Shown here piece by piece: positions 53,456-64,000 of a stretch of 64,000 nt of DNA. Position 1 is the first letter of the stretch. Each line of letters begins with the position of its first letter. The translations under genes and the position numbers were made by a program. The stretch lies in the NCBI RefSeq assembly GCF_003116585.1, contig NZ_QEHM01000006.1, positions 248,001-312,000 on the forward strand, read 5' to 3'. The DNA is from Albibacillus kandeliae. GTDB lineage: Bacteria; Pseudomonadota; Alphaproteobacteria; Rhodobacterales; Rhodobacteraceae. Under the pieces are notes generated by a model, which saw only the letters and a list, made by a program, of their open reading frames with translations, was not told where the DNA came from and ran no database searches.

Positions 53456-54832
53456 CTATCGGCGTTGAAAGGCAGGGGAGGCGAGGATCAGCCCGATGGC
53501 GTCGGACTTGCTTTCGGCCGCGCGGGCGGCAAAGTGCACCGGCTCGGTCGCGTAAGGGCCGAGCACCTGATCGACGAAGGCGGTCGGCTCGGGCAGGTCG
53601 GGCCGCAGGGTTCGCGGTGCCGAGACGGCCCAGCGCAACCGGGTGGCCACCCCCTGCGGCGTCAGCCATGCCTCGTCGTGTTCCGACCAGCCGTCCGGCC
53701 CCACCGGGCGCTGCCACGGCTGGCCCATCAGTTTCAATGGCTGCACCAGCGTGCGCCGCAGGTCGTTGTAGGGCAGCTGCGCCGCATGGTCGGGATCAAC
53801 CGCCAGCGCGCGCCAGGCCGAGGCGATGAAATCGACCGGGGGCTTGATGTTCACGCGCGGCTCCTGCCAGGCGGCAGGGTGGTCCAGCAGGGCGGCATAG
53901 ACCTGCATCAGGTCGCCGGCGGTGTCGGCGTAGCGCGCGGCGAGGTGATCGACCAGCTCGTCCGGCGGCGTATCCGCGACGAAATGCACAGCCAGCTTGC
54001 GCGCGATGTGGCGCGCCGTCGCCGGATGGACCGCAAGGTCGTGCAGCGCGTCGATGATCGGCTCCACCCGCGCCGGGTTGCCGCCATAGCTCTTGCCCAG
54101 CAGGGTCTCGGCCCCCGGTTCGGCCTGGGCCGCGCGGAACACGAAGCCCTTGGCGGGGCTGAAGCCCATGCCGGTGAACAGCTCGGCCAGCTGGCGCACG
54201 TCATCCTGCGCATATGGCCCGCCCACGCCCAGCGTATGCAGTTCCATCACTTCGCGGGCGAGGTTCTCGTTCAGACCGAGGCCGCCGCCCTTTTGCAGCG
54301 CCGCCTTGCTATCGGGCCCAACCGAGCGGTCCTGGTCGAGGTAGTGCAGCATCAGCGGGTGCGTCGTTACCGCGACCAGCATGTGGCCGAAACGCCCGGT
54401 GATCCGGGGCCGGATCGCGTCCTCGATGTAGGGCGTCGTCGCCGTGCCCATGACGTTGTTCTTGCCGTAGGCGGTGAAGTGATCGCTCCAGAACGCGACC
54501 AGCCTCTCACGGAAGGGGGTGGTGCTGTAGGTGCAGCGCAGCAGCGTGTTGACGCTGAACTGCATGTCGGTCTGCCGGGCGCGGTCCTTGGCCTGCTGGA
54601 AGGCCGCGCGCTTGTCCTTGTCCTGCCGGTCCTTGTTGAAGGCGCGCTGCAACTTGCGGGCCTCGAAGAGGTAGTCGCGGTAGCTGTCGAAGGTGCCGAT
54701 GGGAAACCGGGCCGCCATGTCGTCGGCATCTGCCAGCCCGTCGAGCATGTCGCCCGCAGAGCGCGGCGGGGTCACCACCGGGGACAGTCCACAGCCAAAG
54801 CGGGTTTCCGCAAGCTCGGGAGAGAACACCAC
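53456..54832 (-). CDS. DUF1800 domain-containing protein
   Basis: A 458-residue DUF1800 protein. The start is set at GTG 54832, which has GAGG seven bases upstream and gives the family opening VVFSPELAETRFGCGLSPVV. Core stretches are LRCTYSTTPFRERLVAFWSD, HFTAYGKNN, GGGLGLNENLAREVMELHTL and ELFTGMGF. Function is unknown; the partner DUF1501 gene follows after 9 bases. A longer ATG frame to 54919 lacks family similarity in its added part. Confidence 0.88.
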   Translation of the reverse strand: MVFSPELAETRFGCGLSPVVTPPRSAGDMLDGLADADDMAARFPIGTFDSYRDYLFEARKLQRAFNKDRQDKDKRAAFQQAKDRARQTDMQFSVNTLLRCTYSTTPFRERLVAFWSDHFTAYGKNNVMGTATTPYIEDAIRPRITGRFGHMLVAVTTHPLMLHYLDQDRSVGPDSKAALQKGGGLGLNENLAREVMELHTLGVGGPYAQDDVRQLAELFTGMGFSPAKGFVFRAAQAEPGAETLLGKSYGGNPARVEPIIDALHDLAVHPATARHIARKLAVHFVADTPPDELVDHLAARYADTAGDLMQVYAALLDHPAAWQEPRVNIKPPVDFIASAWRALAVDPDHAAQLPYNDLRRTLVQPLKLMGQPWQRPVGPDGWSEHDEAWLTPQGVATRLRWAVSAPRTLRPDLPEPTAFVDQVLGPYATEPVHFAARAAESKSDAIGLILASPAFQRR

Positions 54833-54878
54833 CTGAACACCTCTTTCCCTGATCACCTGCCCGCAGGATATCAACGGG

Positions 54879-54902
54879 CGAAGGCACTTACATTCGCCTT
54901 CG
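54879..54902. repeat. inverted repeat upstream of the DUF1800 gene
   Basis: CGAAGGC and GCCTTCG form a perfect 7-bp stem with a 10-base loop. It lies in the roughly 250-base gap between the DUF1800 gene and the divergent MT-A70 gene; it may be an operator or leader hairpin. Nothing else clear was seen in this gap. Confidence 0.35.
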
Positions 54903-55082
54903 GTCCTTGAACGCATCACTTTTGTCTGTCCGTCCCTGCGTCGGCGGATCGGCGCGCGATTAGGGTTTGAGAAACCGCCGCCGTTCTACTATTGTTCCAC
55001 CTCGGGCTGGCCGATGTTCCGCCCCGGCAAAGACGTGGCGGCAGGAAACTGGCGCGTGACAGAACGGGAAAGGCCGCGCTAT

Positions 55083-55724
55083 ATGTTGGATATGTCAGAT
55101 TCACCCGCACAAGACCTGTCGCGCTTTCTCGGGAAGGACCGGTTCGCCACCGTCATGGCCGATCCGCCCTGGCGGTTCACCAACCGTACCGGCAAGGTCG
55201 CGCCCGAGCACAAACGCCTCGCGCGCTATCCGACGATGACGCTGGAGGAAATTTGTGCGCTTCCCGTCGCCGACCACCTGGAAGAGCGGGCGCACTGCTA
55301 CATGTGGGTTCCCAACGCGCTGCTGCCCGAGGGGCTTCAAGTGCTGTCGTCCTGGGGATTCGAGTACAAGTCGAACATCATCTGGCACAAGGTCCGCAAG
55401 GATGGCGGCAGCGACGGGCGCGGCGTGGGCTTCTACTTTCGCAACGTGACCGAGATCCTGCTGTTCGGCACCCGGGGCAAGAACGCCCGCACGCTCGACG
55501 CCGGACGGCGTCAGGTCAACATGATCCAGTCGCGCAAGCGCGAGCATTCGCGCAAGCCCGATGAACAGTACGAGTTGATCGAGAGCTGTTCCTGGGGCCC
55601 CTACCTTGAAATGTTCGGGCGCGGCGTGCGGCAGGGCTGGACCGTCTGGGGCAACCAGGCCGACGCGGACTACAAGCCCAGCTGGAAGACCTACTCCTAC
55701 AATTCCGGCGTCGCCGCGGAATAG
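55083..55724 (+). CDS. MT-A70 family adenine methyltransferase
   Basis: A 213-residue SAM-dependent methyltransferase with the MT-A70 motif TVMADPPWRFTNRTGK, where DPPW is the N6-adenine catalytic motif. Other family parts are CYMWVPNALLPEGLQVLSSW, SNIIWHKVRKDG and EILLFGTRGK. In bacteria such proteins methylate DNA adenine. A BglII-like endonuclease gene lies two genes away, so it may be the protecting methylase of a restriction system. ATG 55083 or 55092 are both plausible starts. Confidence 0.85.
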   Translation: MLDMSDSPAQDLSRFLGKDRFATVMADPPWRFTNRTGKVAPEHKRLARYPTMTLEEICALPVADHLEERAHCYMWVPNALLPEGLQVLSSWGFEYKSNIIWHKVRKDGGSDGRGVGFYFRNVTEILLFGTRGKNARTLDAGRRQVNMIQSRKREHSRKPDEQYELIESCSWGPYLEMFGRGVRQGWTVWGNQADADYKPSWKTYSYNSGVAAE

Positions 55725-55780
55725 CGGAAACCATTTTCCGGCCTGTTGCGTTTGCTCCCGGTAGCTAGGGAGCCAATGCA

Positions 55781-56257
55781 ATGAGTGACATCTACAAAGC
55801 CATCAAAGCCGACCACGACCGCCATCGCGAGCTGCTGGAAATCCTGGGCAACACCCACGGGGACAGCAAGGAGCGGCAGGAGGCGTGGACCGAATTCTAC
55901 CACGATGTGAAAAGCCATGCCGCGGCGGAGGAAGAAACCTTCTATTCCAAGCTGATCTCCAAGACATGGGGGCAGGACGATGCCCGCCACTCGGTGCACG
56001 AGCACAAGGAACTGGACGATCTGATGGAAGAGCTGCGCGAGACCGACATGAGCTCGGGCGCGTGGCTGCAGAAGTTCAAGAAACTGCGCCACGACTACGA
56101 GCATCACATCGAGGAAGAGGAAGACGAGGTCTTTGCCAAGGCGCGCGAGATCATCCCCGCAGCCGATATCAAGGGCTACGGCGACCGTTTTCTCGAGCGC
56201 AAGGAGCAGGAAGCCAAGCTGATCGAGAAGAAGCGCGAGGAAGCGCTGGAGGAGTGA
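55781..56257 (+). CDS. hemerythrin-like HHE-domain protein
   Basis: A 158-residue helical protein with the His/Glu pattern of HHE cation-binding proteins: IKADHDRHRELLEILG, FYHDVKSHAAAEEETFY, RHSVHEHKELDDLMEEL and HDYEHHIEEEEDEVF. These bind a di-iron centre and act in oxygen, NO or iron-stress responses. The C-terminus (ERKEQEAKLIEKKREEALEE) is a charged helix. It lies between a methyltransferase and the convergent endonuclease-like gene. Confidence 0.9.
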   Translation: MSDIYKAIKADHDRHRELLEILGNTHGDSKERQEAWTEFYHDVKSHAAAEEETFYSKLISKTWGQDDARHSVHEHKELDDLMEELRETDMSSGAWLQKFKKLRHDYEHHIEEEEDEVFAKAREIIPAADIKGYGDRFLERKEQEAKLIEKKREEALEE

Positions 56258-56260
56258 TCC

Positions 56261-57028
56261 TCAGCCGAAGAGGTCGGGGGCCGCGTCCGTGGGCGCGGCG
56301 TCCGACAGCAGCGTATCGGGCAGCCCGATCAGCAACAGCGGGCACGGGTTGCCCACGCCGCGCGCCACCCGGTCGGCCAGCTTGGACCAGTGGGTTGTGG
56401 CCTGCCCGAACTTGCTGTTGACGAAGTTCCGCGCAAAGGCGTCCGGAAAGGGCACACCGCGCGCCACGTGGCGGGCCACGGCGTCCCGCTGGGCACGGGT
56501 GCGTTCCGAGATGTTCAGCCGGTCGATGTCCTCTTCCGAGGTCAGGCCCTGCGCCTTCATCCAGTTGGTGACCCGCGGCAGGAACGCCTCCTGCATCGAG
56601 GACCCGCGCGTCACGATCATCCCCACCGAGATGGCTGAGAGCGCGTGCAGCCGCTGGAAATTCTCGAGGTCCCGATCGAAGAACGGGTCCTTGTTATTCC
56701 ACTCGATCTCGAGCGCCAGCGTGCCCTTTTCGGCAAAGCGGACGTGATCCACCTCGTGGCTCACCCCGGCGCGTTCGCGCCCGTCGACGATGGTCTGGAC
56801 CGAGAAGTGATGCTTGCGCCAGCCGCTCTCGTTCAGCGCGTTGCGCAGCCGCTGGGTCTGCCCGGACTCGCCCCCGCCCCCGCCGACGATCTCGCTGATG
56901 CCGATGCGGAAAGCGGTGAGCTGTTCGACGAGGGTCGAAAGCTCACCGGGGAAATCATGGGCGAGGATGGCCTCGGCATGGTTGCGGGTCGCGATGTCGA
57001 ACCCGGCCTTGCGCAAGGCATCCAGCAT
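56261..57028 (-). CDS. BglII/BstYI-like type II restriction endonuclease
   Basis: A 255-residue protein. Residues about 85-130 hold a candidate PD-(D/E)xK-type centre: GVSHEVDHVRFAEKGTLALE followed by IEWNNKDPFFDRDLENFQRL. The EIEWNNKDPFFDRDL block and the late GVGNPCPLLLIGLP are typical of the BglII/BstYI-like endonuclease group. The specificity cannot be read from sequence. It is convergent with the hemerythrin-like gene and 4 bases from aspS, with which it may share a transcript. The nearby MT-A70 methyltransferase could be its partner. The assignment is by motif recall only. Confidence 0.7.
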   Translation of the reverse strand: MLDALRKAGFDIATRNHAEAILAHDFPGELSTLVEQLTAFRIGISEIVGGGGGESGQTQRLRNALNESGWRKHHFSVQTIVDGRERAGVSHEVDHVRFAEKGTLALEIEWNNKDPFFDRDLENFQRLHALSAISVGMIVTRGSSMQEAFLPRVTNWMKAQGLTSEEDIDRLNISERTRAQRDAVARHVARGVPFPDAFARNFVNSKFGQATTHWSKLADRVARGVGNPCPLLLIGLPDTLLSDAAPTDAAPDLFG

Positions 57029-57032
57029 TGGA

Positions 57033-59036
57033 TCAGTCCTGCGGGATGACCCGCAGCGACAGCTCCATCAGCTGCTCGGCGGTCGGCTCGCTGGGGGCGT
57101 TCATCATCAGGTCCTCGGCGCGTTGGTTCATCGGGAACATGATGACCTCGCGGATGTTCGAGGTGCCGGCCAGCAGCATGACGATCCGGTCGATGCCCGC
57201 CGCGCAGCCACCGTGCGGAGGGGCGCCGTACTGGAAGGCGTTGACCATGCCGCCAAAGCGCTTGATCACTTCCTCGTTCGGGTAGCCCGCGATCTCGAAG
57301 GCCTTGAACATGATCTCGGGCTTGTGGTTCCGGATCGCGCCCGAGACCAGCTCGTAGCCGTTGCAGGCGAGGTCATACTGGAAGCCCATGACCTTCATCG
57401 GGTCGCCGTTCAGCGCCTCCATCCCGCCCTGCGGCATCGAGAAGGGGTTGTGCTCGAAGTCGATCTTGCCGGTTTCGTCGTCCTTTTCGTAGATCGGGAA
57501 ATCCACGATCCAGGCAAAGGCGAAACGGTCTGTCTCGGTCAGGCCGAGTTCGTCGCCGATGACGGTACGGGCCTTGCCCGCGACCTTTTCAAAGGCCGAC
57601 GGCTTGCCGCCAAGGAAGAAGGCCGCGTCGCCGACGCCGAGGCCCAGCTGCTGGCGGATCGCCTCGGTGCGCTCTGGGCCGATGTTCTTGGCCAGCGGGC
57701 CGGCGGGCTCGACGCCGGAGGCGATGAGGCCTTCGAGAAGTTTTGCAGTCTGTTGGTCTCCAGAACTTTTTGCAGTAGCCAAGCTCTCTGCCACTCCAGC
57801 CCAGTACCCCTCCGGCAATACATCTTCAAACCAAGCTTTCCAAATTGCAGCACCATATTCGGAGTTTGTGCTGAAATCTTCGCGCTTAATGTCAGCGATC
57901 TTTTTTGCCCTAAGATCAGCATCTTGCGCTGTCAATCTGGCGGAACGTTCGCGCCAGAAGATGTAGCCCATCCCCGGCAGGCCCTCTTTCTGGGCAAAGG
58001 CGTTCATGCGGTCGCAGAACTTGCGCGAGCCGCCCGTGGGGGCCGGGATCGCGCGGATCTCGGTGCCGTCCTGCTCCAGCAGCTTGGCGAAGATGGCAAA
58101 GCCGGAGCCTGCGAAATGCTCGGACACCACCTGCATCTTGATCGGGTTGCGCAGGTCGGGCTTGTCGGTGCCGTACCAGAGCGCGGCGTCACGGTAGGAG
58201 ATCTGCGGCCACTCGGCGGGGGCGTCCACCTTCTTGCCGCCGCCGAATTCCTCGAACACGCCTGCCAGCACCGGCGAGACGGTGTCGAACACGTCCTGCT
58301 GGGTGACAAAGCTCATTTCCATGTCGAGCTGGTAGAAGTCGGTGGGCGAGCGGTCGGCGCGCGGGTCCTCGTCGCGGAAACAGGGAGCGATCTGGAAATA
58401 CTTGTCGAAGCCCGAGACCATCATCAGCTGCTTGAACTGCTGGGGGGCCTGCGGCAGGGCGTAGAACTTGCCCGGGTGCAGGCGCGAGGGCACGAGGAAG
58501 TCGCGTGCGCCCTCGGGGCTCGATGCGGTGATGATCGGTGTCTGGTATTCGCGGAAGCCGTTGCCCCACATGCGCTTGCGGATCGAGGCCACCACGTCGG
58601 AGCGCAGGGTCATGTTCTTCTGCATCACGTCGCGGCGCAGGTCGAGGTAGCGATAGCGCAGGCGGGTTTCCTCGGGATACTCCTGATCGCCGAAGACCAT
58701 CAGCGGCAGTTCCTTGGCGGCGCCCAGCACCTCGATATCACGGACAAAGACCTCGATCTCGCCCGTCGGCAGCTTGGGGTTCACCAGTTCCGGAGCCCGT
58801 GCCTTTACCTCGCCGTCGATGCGGATACACCACTCCGAGCGGACCTTCTCGACATCCGCGAAGGCGGGGCTGTCGGGGTCGCAGAGCACCTGCGTCACGC
58901 CGTAGTGGTCGCGCAGGTCGATGAAGAGGATCCCGCCGTGATCTCGGACGCGATGCACCCAACCGGAGAGGCGGACCGTTTCGCCCACATTTTGGGCAGT
59001 CAGGGCGGCGCAGGTATGGCTGCGATAGGCGTGCAT
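57033..59036 (-). CDS. aspS: aspartate-tRNA ligase with an internal insertion
   Basis: A 667-residue class II synthetase that charges tRNA-Asp; bacterial AspRS is usually near 590 residues. It has the OB-fold anticodon domain ([20 protein letters not shown]), class II motif 2 ([20 protein letters not shown]) and motif 3 ([15 protein letters not shown]). The surplus lies between FWRE363 and [11 protein letters not shown] (from residue 446), where typical bacterial enzymes pass almost directly from one to the other. The inserted part is coded by DNA of about 45-50% GC. Because the frame is intact and all catalytic motifs remain, the enzyme is probably active. Confidence 0.95.
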   Translation of the reverse strand: MHAYRSHTCAALTAQNVGETVRLSGWVHRVRDHGGILFIDLRDHYGVTQVLCDPDSPAFADVEKVRSEWCIRIDGEVKARAPELVNPKLPTGEIEVFVRDIEVLGAAKELPLMVFGDQEYPEETRLRYRYLDLRRDVMQKNMTLRSDVVASIRKRMWGNGFREYQTPIITASSPEGARDFLVPSRLHPGKFYALPQAPQQFKQLMMVSGFDKYFQIAPCFRDEDPRADRSPTDFYQLDMEMSFVTQQDVFDTVSPVLAGVFEEFGGGKKVDAPAEWPQISYRDAALWYGTDKPDLRNPIKMQVVSEHFAGSGFAIFAKLLEQDGTEIRAIPAPTGGSRKFCDRMNAFAQKEGLPGMGYIFWRERSARLTAQDADLRAKKIADIKREDFSTNSEYGAAIWKAWFEDVLPEGYWAGVAESLATAKSSGDQQTAKLLEGLIASGVEPAGPLAKNIGPERTEAIRQQLGLGVGDAAFFLGGKPSAFEKVAGKARTVIGDELGLTETDRFAFAWIVDFPIYEKDDETGKIDFEHNPFSMPQGGMEALNGDPMKVMGFQYDLACNGYELVSGAIRNHKPEIMFKAFEIAGYPNEEVIKRFGGMVNAFQYGAPPHGGCAAGIDRIVMLLAGTSNIREVIMFPMNQRAEDLMMNAPSEPTAEQLMELSLRVIPQD
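57730..57950 (-). other. low-GC insertion in aspS
   Basis: About 220 bases at roughly 45-50% GC within a gene otherwise near 65%. They code for about 75-80 extra residues, including [20 protein letters not shown] and [20 protein letters not shown], in the GAD/insertion region of AspRS. No inverted ends, target duplication or intein motif was found. Codons are A/T-ending in contrast to flanking sequence, which suggests acquisition from another source. Confidence 0.7.
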
Positions 59037-59216
59037 TCTAGATAATCCTTCGGGCGGGTTTTCCGGGTCGCGCCGATACAGCCTGCCCGGCTTTGGAAGT
59101 CAAGGGGGAGGCCAGATTACATGAAACTTGCATACAATTGTTGGCAAACTAAATCTCTGGTGTATGCTGCTGACCGCGCTGGATAAAAAGGTAAACTTTT
59201 CATCGGGGGTGAAGGG

Positions 59217-60446
59217 ATGTGGGAAACCATTTTTGACAAAATGCTCTCGCGGCTGGTCCGGGACGGTGAGCTGAGCGTCACTTACCCGGACGGCAAGACG
59301 CGATCCTACGGCTCGGGAGGGTCCTACGCTGCGGCGGTGCGGATCAAGGACACCGACACCCTCCGCAAACTCTGCACCGCGCCCGACCTCGGCCTTGGCG
59401 AAGCCTATATGGACGAGCGCCTGACGATCGAGAATGACGACATCGAGGGGCTGATCAGCCTGATCCTCAGCAACAGCTACCATGACGTGATGCCCTTCTG
59501 GGTCCGGGCGATGGACCGGGCGCGTTTCCGCCTTGGCAACTGGATCACGCGGAACACGCCGCAGATGGCGCAGGCCAACGTGGCCCATCACTACGATATC
59601 TCCGACGATCTCTATCGCCTCTTCCTCGATGAGGACATGCAGTATAGCTGCGCCTATTTCTACGACCCCGATATCTCGCTGGAAGAGGCTCAGATCGCCA
59701 AGAAGGCGCATATCGCCAACAAGCTGCAGATCGAGCCCGGGATGCGCGTGCTCGACATCGGCTGCGGCTGGGGCGGCATGGCCCTGACGCTGGCGCGCGA
59801 CTATGGCGCCAAGGTCACCGGCGTGACCCTTTCCGAGAACCAGCTGGCGCGGGCGAAGATGCGCGCCGAGGAGCAGGGCCTGAGCGATCTGATCGATTTC
59901 CGCCTGCAGGACTACCGGCTGCTGGACGAACCCTTTGACCGCATCGTCTCGGTCGGGATGCTGGAACACGTCGGCCTGCCGCAGTACTCGGTCTACTTCG
60001 ACAAGGTTTCGGACCTGCTGGCACGCGACGGCGTGGCGCTGATCCACACCATCGGGCGGACCGGTCCGCCGATGGCCGAATCGAAGTGGATGACCAGGTA
60101 CATCTTCCCCGGCGGTTACGTGCCCTCGCTGTCGGAACTCGCCCCCGCGATCGAGAACTCGGGTCTCTGGAACCTCGACCTCGAGGTCTGGCGGCTGCAC
60201 TACGCCTATACGCTGCGGCACTGGCTGCGCCGGTTCGATGCCAACATCGAGCAGGTGAAGAAGATGTACGACGCGCGCTTCATCCGCATGTGGCGCTATT
60301 ACCTGACCATCTGCTTCCTGAGCTTCGAGCTGAACCGGCAGGCGGTGTTCCACTTCCAGCTTGGACATCAGCGGGATGCGGTGCCGATCACCCGAGACTA
60401 TCTCTATCGCAGGCAAGACGCGCGCAAGCGCCAGGCGGCGGAGTGA
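59217..60446 (+). CDS. cfa: cyclopropane-fatty-acyl-phospholipid synthase
   Basis: A 409-residue SAM-dependent enzyme that adds a methylene to unsaturated membrane lipids. Core motifs are HYDISDDLYRLFLDEDMQYS, LDIGCGWGGMALTLARDYGA (SAM binding), VSVGMLEHVGLPQYSVYF and TRYIFPGGYVPSLSEL. A candidate promoter TTGGCA-16-TATGCT lies at 59141-59168, with AAGGG before the ATG. CFA modification protects membranes under acid, stationary-phase or oxidative stress. Related mycolic-acid-type methyltransferases are less likely given the C-terminus. Confidence 0.92.
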   Translation: MWETIFDKMLSRLVRDGELSVTYPDGKTRSYGSGGSYAAAVRIKDTDTLRKLCTAPDLGLGEAYMDERLTIENDDIEGLISLILSNSYHDVMPFWVRAMDRARFRLGNWITRNTPQMAQANVAHHYDISDDLYRLFLDEDMQYSCAYFYDPDISLEEAQIAKKAHIANKLQIEPGMRVLDIGCGWGGMALTLARDYGAKVTGVTLSENQLARAKMRAEEQGLSDLIDFRLQDYRLLDEPFDRIVSVGMLEHVGLPQYSVYFDKVSDLLARDGVALIHTIGRTGPPMAESKWMTRYIFPGGYVPSLSELAPAIENSGLWNLDLEVWRLHYAYTLRHWLRRFDANIEQVKKMYDARFIRMWRYYLTICFLSFELNRQAVFHFQLGHQRDAVPITRDYLYRRQDARKRQAAE

Positions 60447-60556
60447 CAGGGTTCGGGGGATGGGTCGTCCGACTGGCGGCCTGCCCCGCGCCCGCGCCAA
60501 GGGCCCGCCTGCGCTGCCGCGCGGGGCGCGGTCGGAGGCCCTGCGCGAAAGGCCCC

Positions 60557-60584
60557 TTGCACCCACGCCCTCCATGCCTATAAC
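60557..60584 (+). promoter_or_regulatory. candidate sigma-70-type promoter of carB
   Basis: TTGCAC at 60557-60562 and TATAAC at 60579-60584 are spaced 16 bases, close to housekeeping consensus. It lies 58 bases before the carB start. The leader holds the hairpin GGTCCGC-cctc-GCGGACC (60598-60615), which might have a regulatory role. Confidence 0.5.
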
Positions 60585-60597
60585 GCACGACAATTTG

Positions 60598-60615
60598 GGT
60601 CCGCCCTCGCGGACC
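60598..60615 (+). promoter_or_regulatory. leader hairpin of carB
   Basis: GGTCCGC and GCGGACC form a perfect 7-bp stem with a 4-base loop between the candidate promoter and carB. It has no T-run and is too short to be called an attenuator; a role in message stability is possible. Confidence 0.35.
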
Positions 60616-60642
60616 TGACTCGCGGAAAATGGGGACCGAACG

Positions 60643-63987
<3,345 letters not shown>

Positions 63988-64000
63988 TGATCACAGGGGC

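Noticed and set aside
57730-57950. Intein or mobile intron in aspS
   Set aside because: The insert is too short, lacks splice-junction residues and keeps the reading frame; a simple inserted domain fits better.

Overview
The window is about 64 kb of GC-rich (roughly 65%) chromosomal DNA. It most likely comes from a marine or environmental alphaproteobacterium of the Rhodobacteraceae (Roseobacter/Rhodobacter group). Pointers are an aerobic-type cob gene set with cobF, cobG and cobN, CbtAB cobalt transport, a VPLPA-CTERM protein, TRAP transporters, a methylmalonyl-CoA epimerase/DUF1467 pair and DUF6455-like small proteins. No rRNA, tRNA, CRISPR array, prophage or insertion sequence was seen. 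The window opens inside one gene and closes just after carB.

Layout. 1-7 kb: an HMG-CoA-lyase-like gene (cut by the window edge) with a family III CoA-transferase and a divergent LysR regulator, a class D beta-lactamase, a large secreted nuclease/phosphatase-like protein with a sorting tail, and a DeoR-type regulator. 7-24 kb: a cobalamin island with two cobalamin riboswitches. One heads cbtB-cbtA plus a His-rich membrane protein (cobalt uptake). The other heads DUF1636-cobW-cobN-cobG-cobH-cobI-cobJ. A further unit cobL-cobE-cobM-cobB-cobA-cobF starts back-to-back with the single plus-strand gene cobK. Together these genes cover most corrin-ring steps from uroporphyrinogen III to cobyrinate diamide, plus cobalt insertion. 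cobS, cobT and the later nucleotide-loop genes are not in the window. 24-27 kb: modE-modABC molybdate uptake with a coupled P-loop kinase.

27-39 kb: a Tat-exported 2',3'-cyclic phosphodiesterase, cytochrome b561 and TrkH. A catabolic locus follows: a TRAP transporter, a hydratase-like gene, an IlvD/Edd dehydratase, a beta-hydroxyacid dehydrogenase and an arylmalonate-decarboxylase-like enzyme. 39-51 kb: tex, rimO, and a set of small metabolic and stress genes (PA14 protein, TauD-like dioxygenase, two DUF6455-like proteins, M48 protease, YggU, nitroreductase, CysZ-like, NmrA/HxlR pair, mce/DUF1467, response regulator). 51-64 kb: GNAT, a DUF1501/DUF1800 pair, a possible restriction-modification set (MT-A70 methyltransferase, hemerythrin protein, BglII-like endonuclease), aspS, a cyclopropane fatty acid synthase and carB.

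The most unusual signals are these: GC-rich palindromic repeats that fill the cobW-cobN gap and also lie in frame inside cobN; an insertion of about 75-80 residues in aspartyl-tRNA synthetase coded by low-GC DNA; the MT-A70/BglII-like pair; the arylmalonate-decarboxylase-like catabolic cluster; and two overlapping palindromes in front of modA. All identifications were made by reading the translations and DNA by eye, with no database search.
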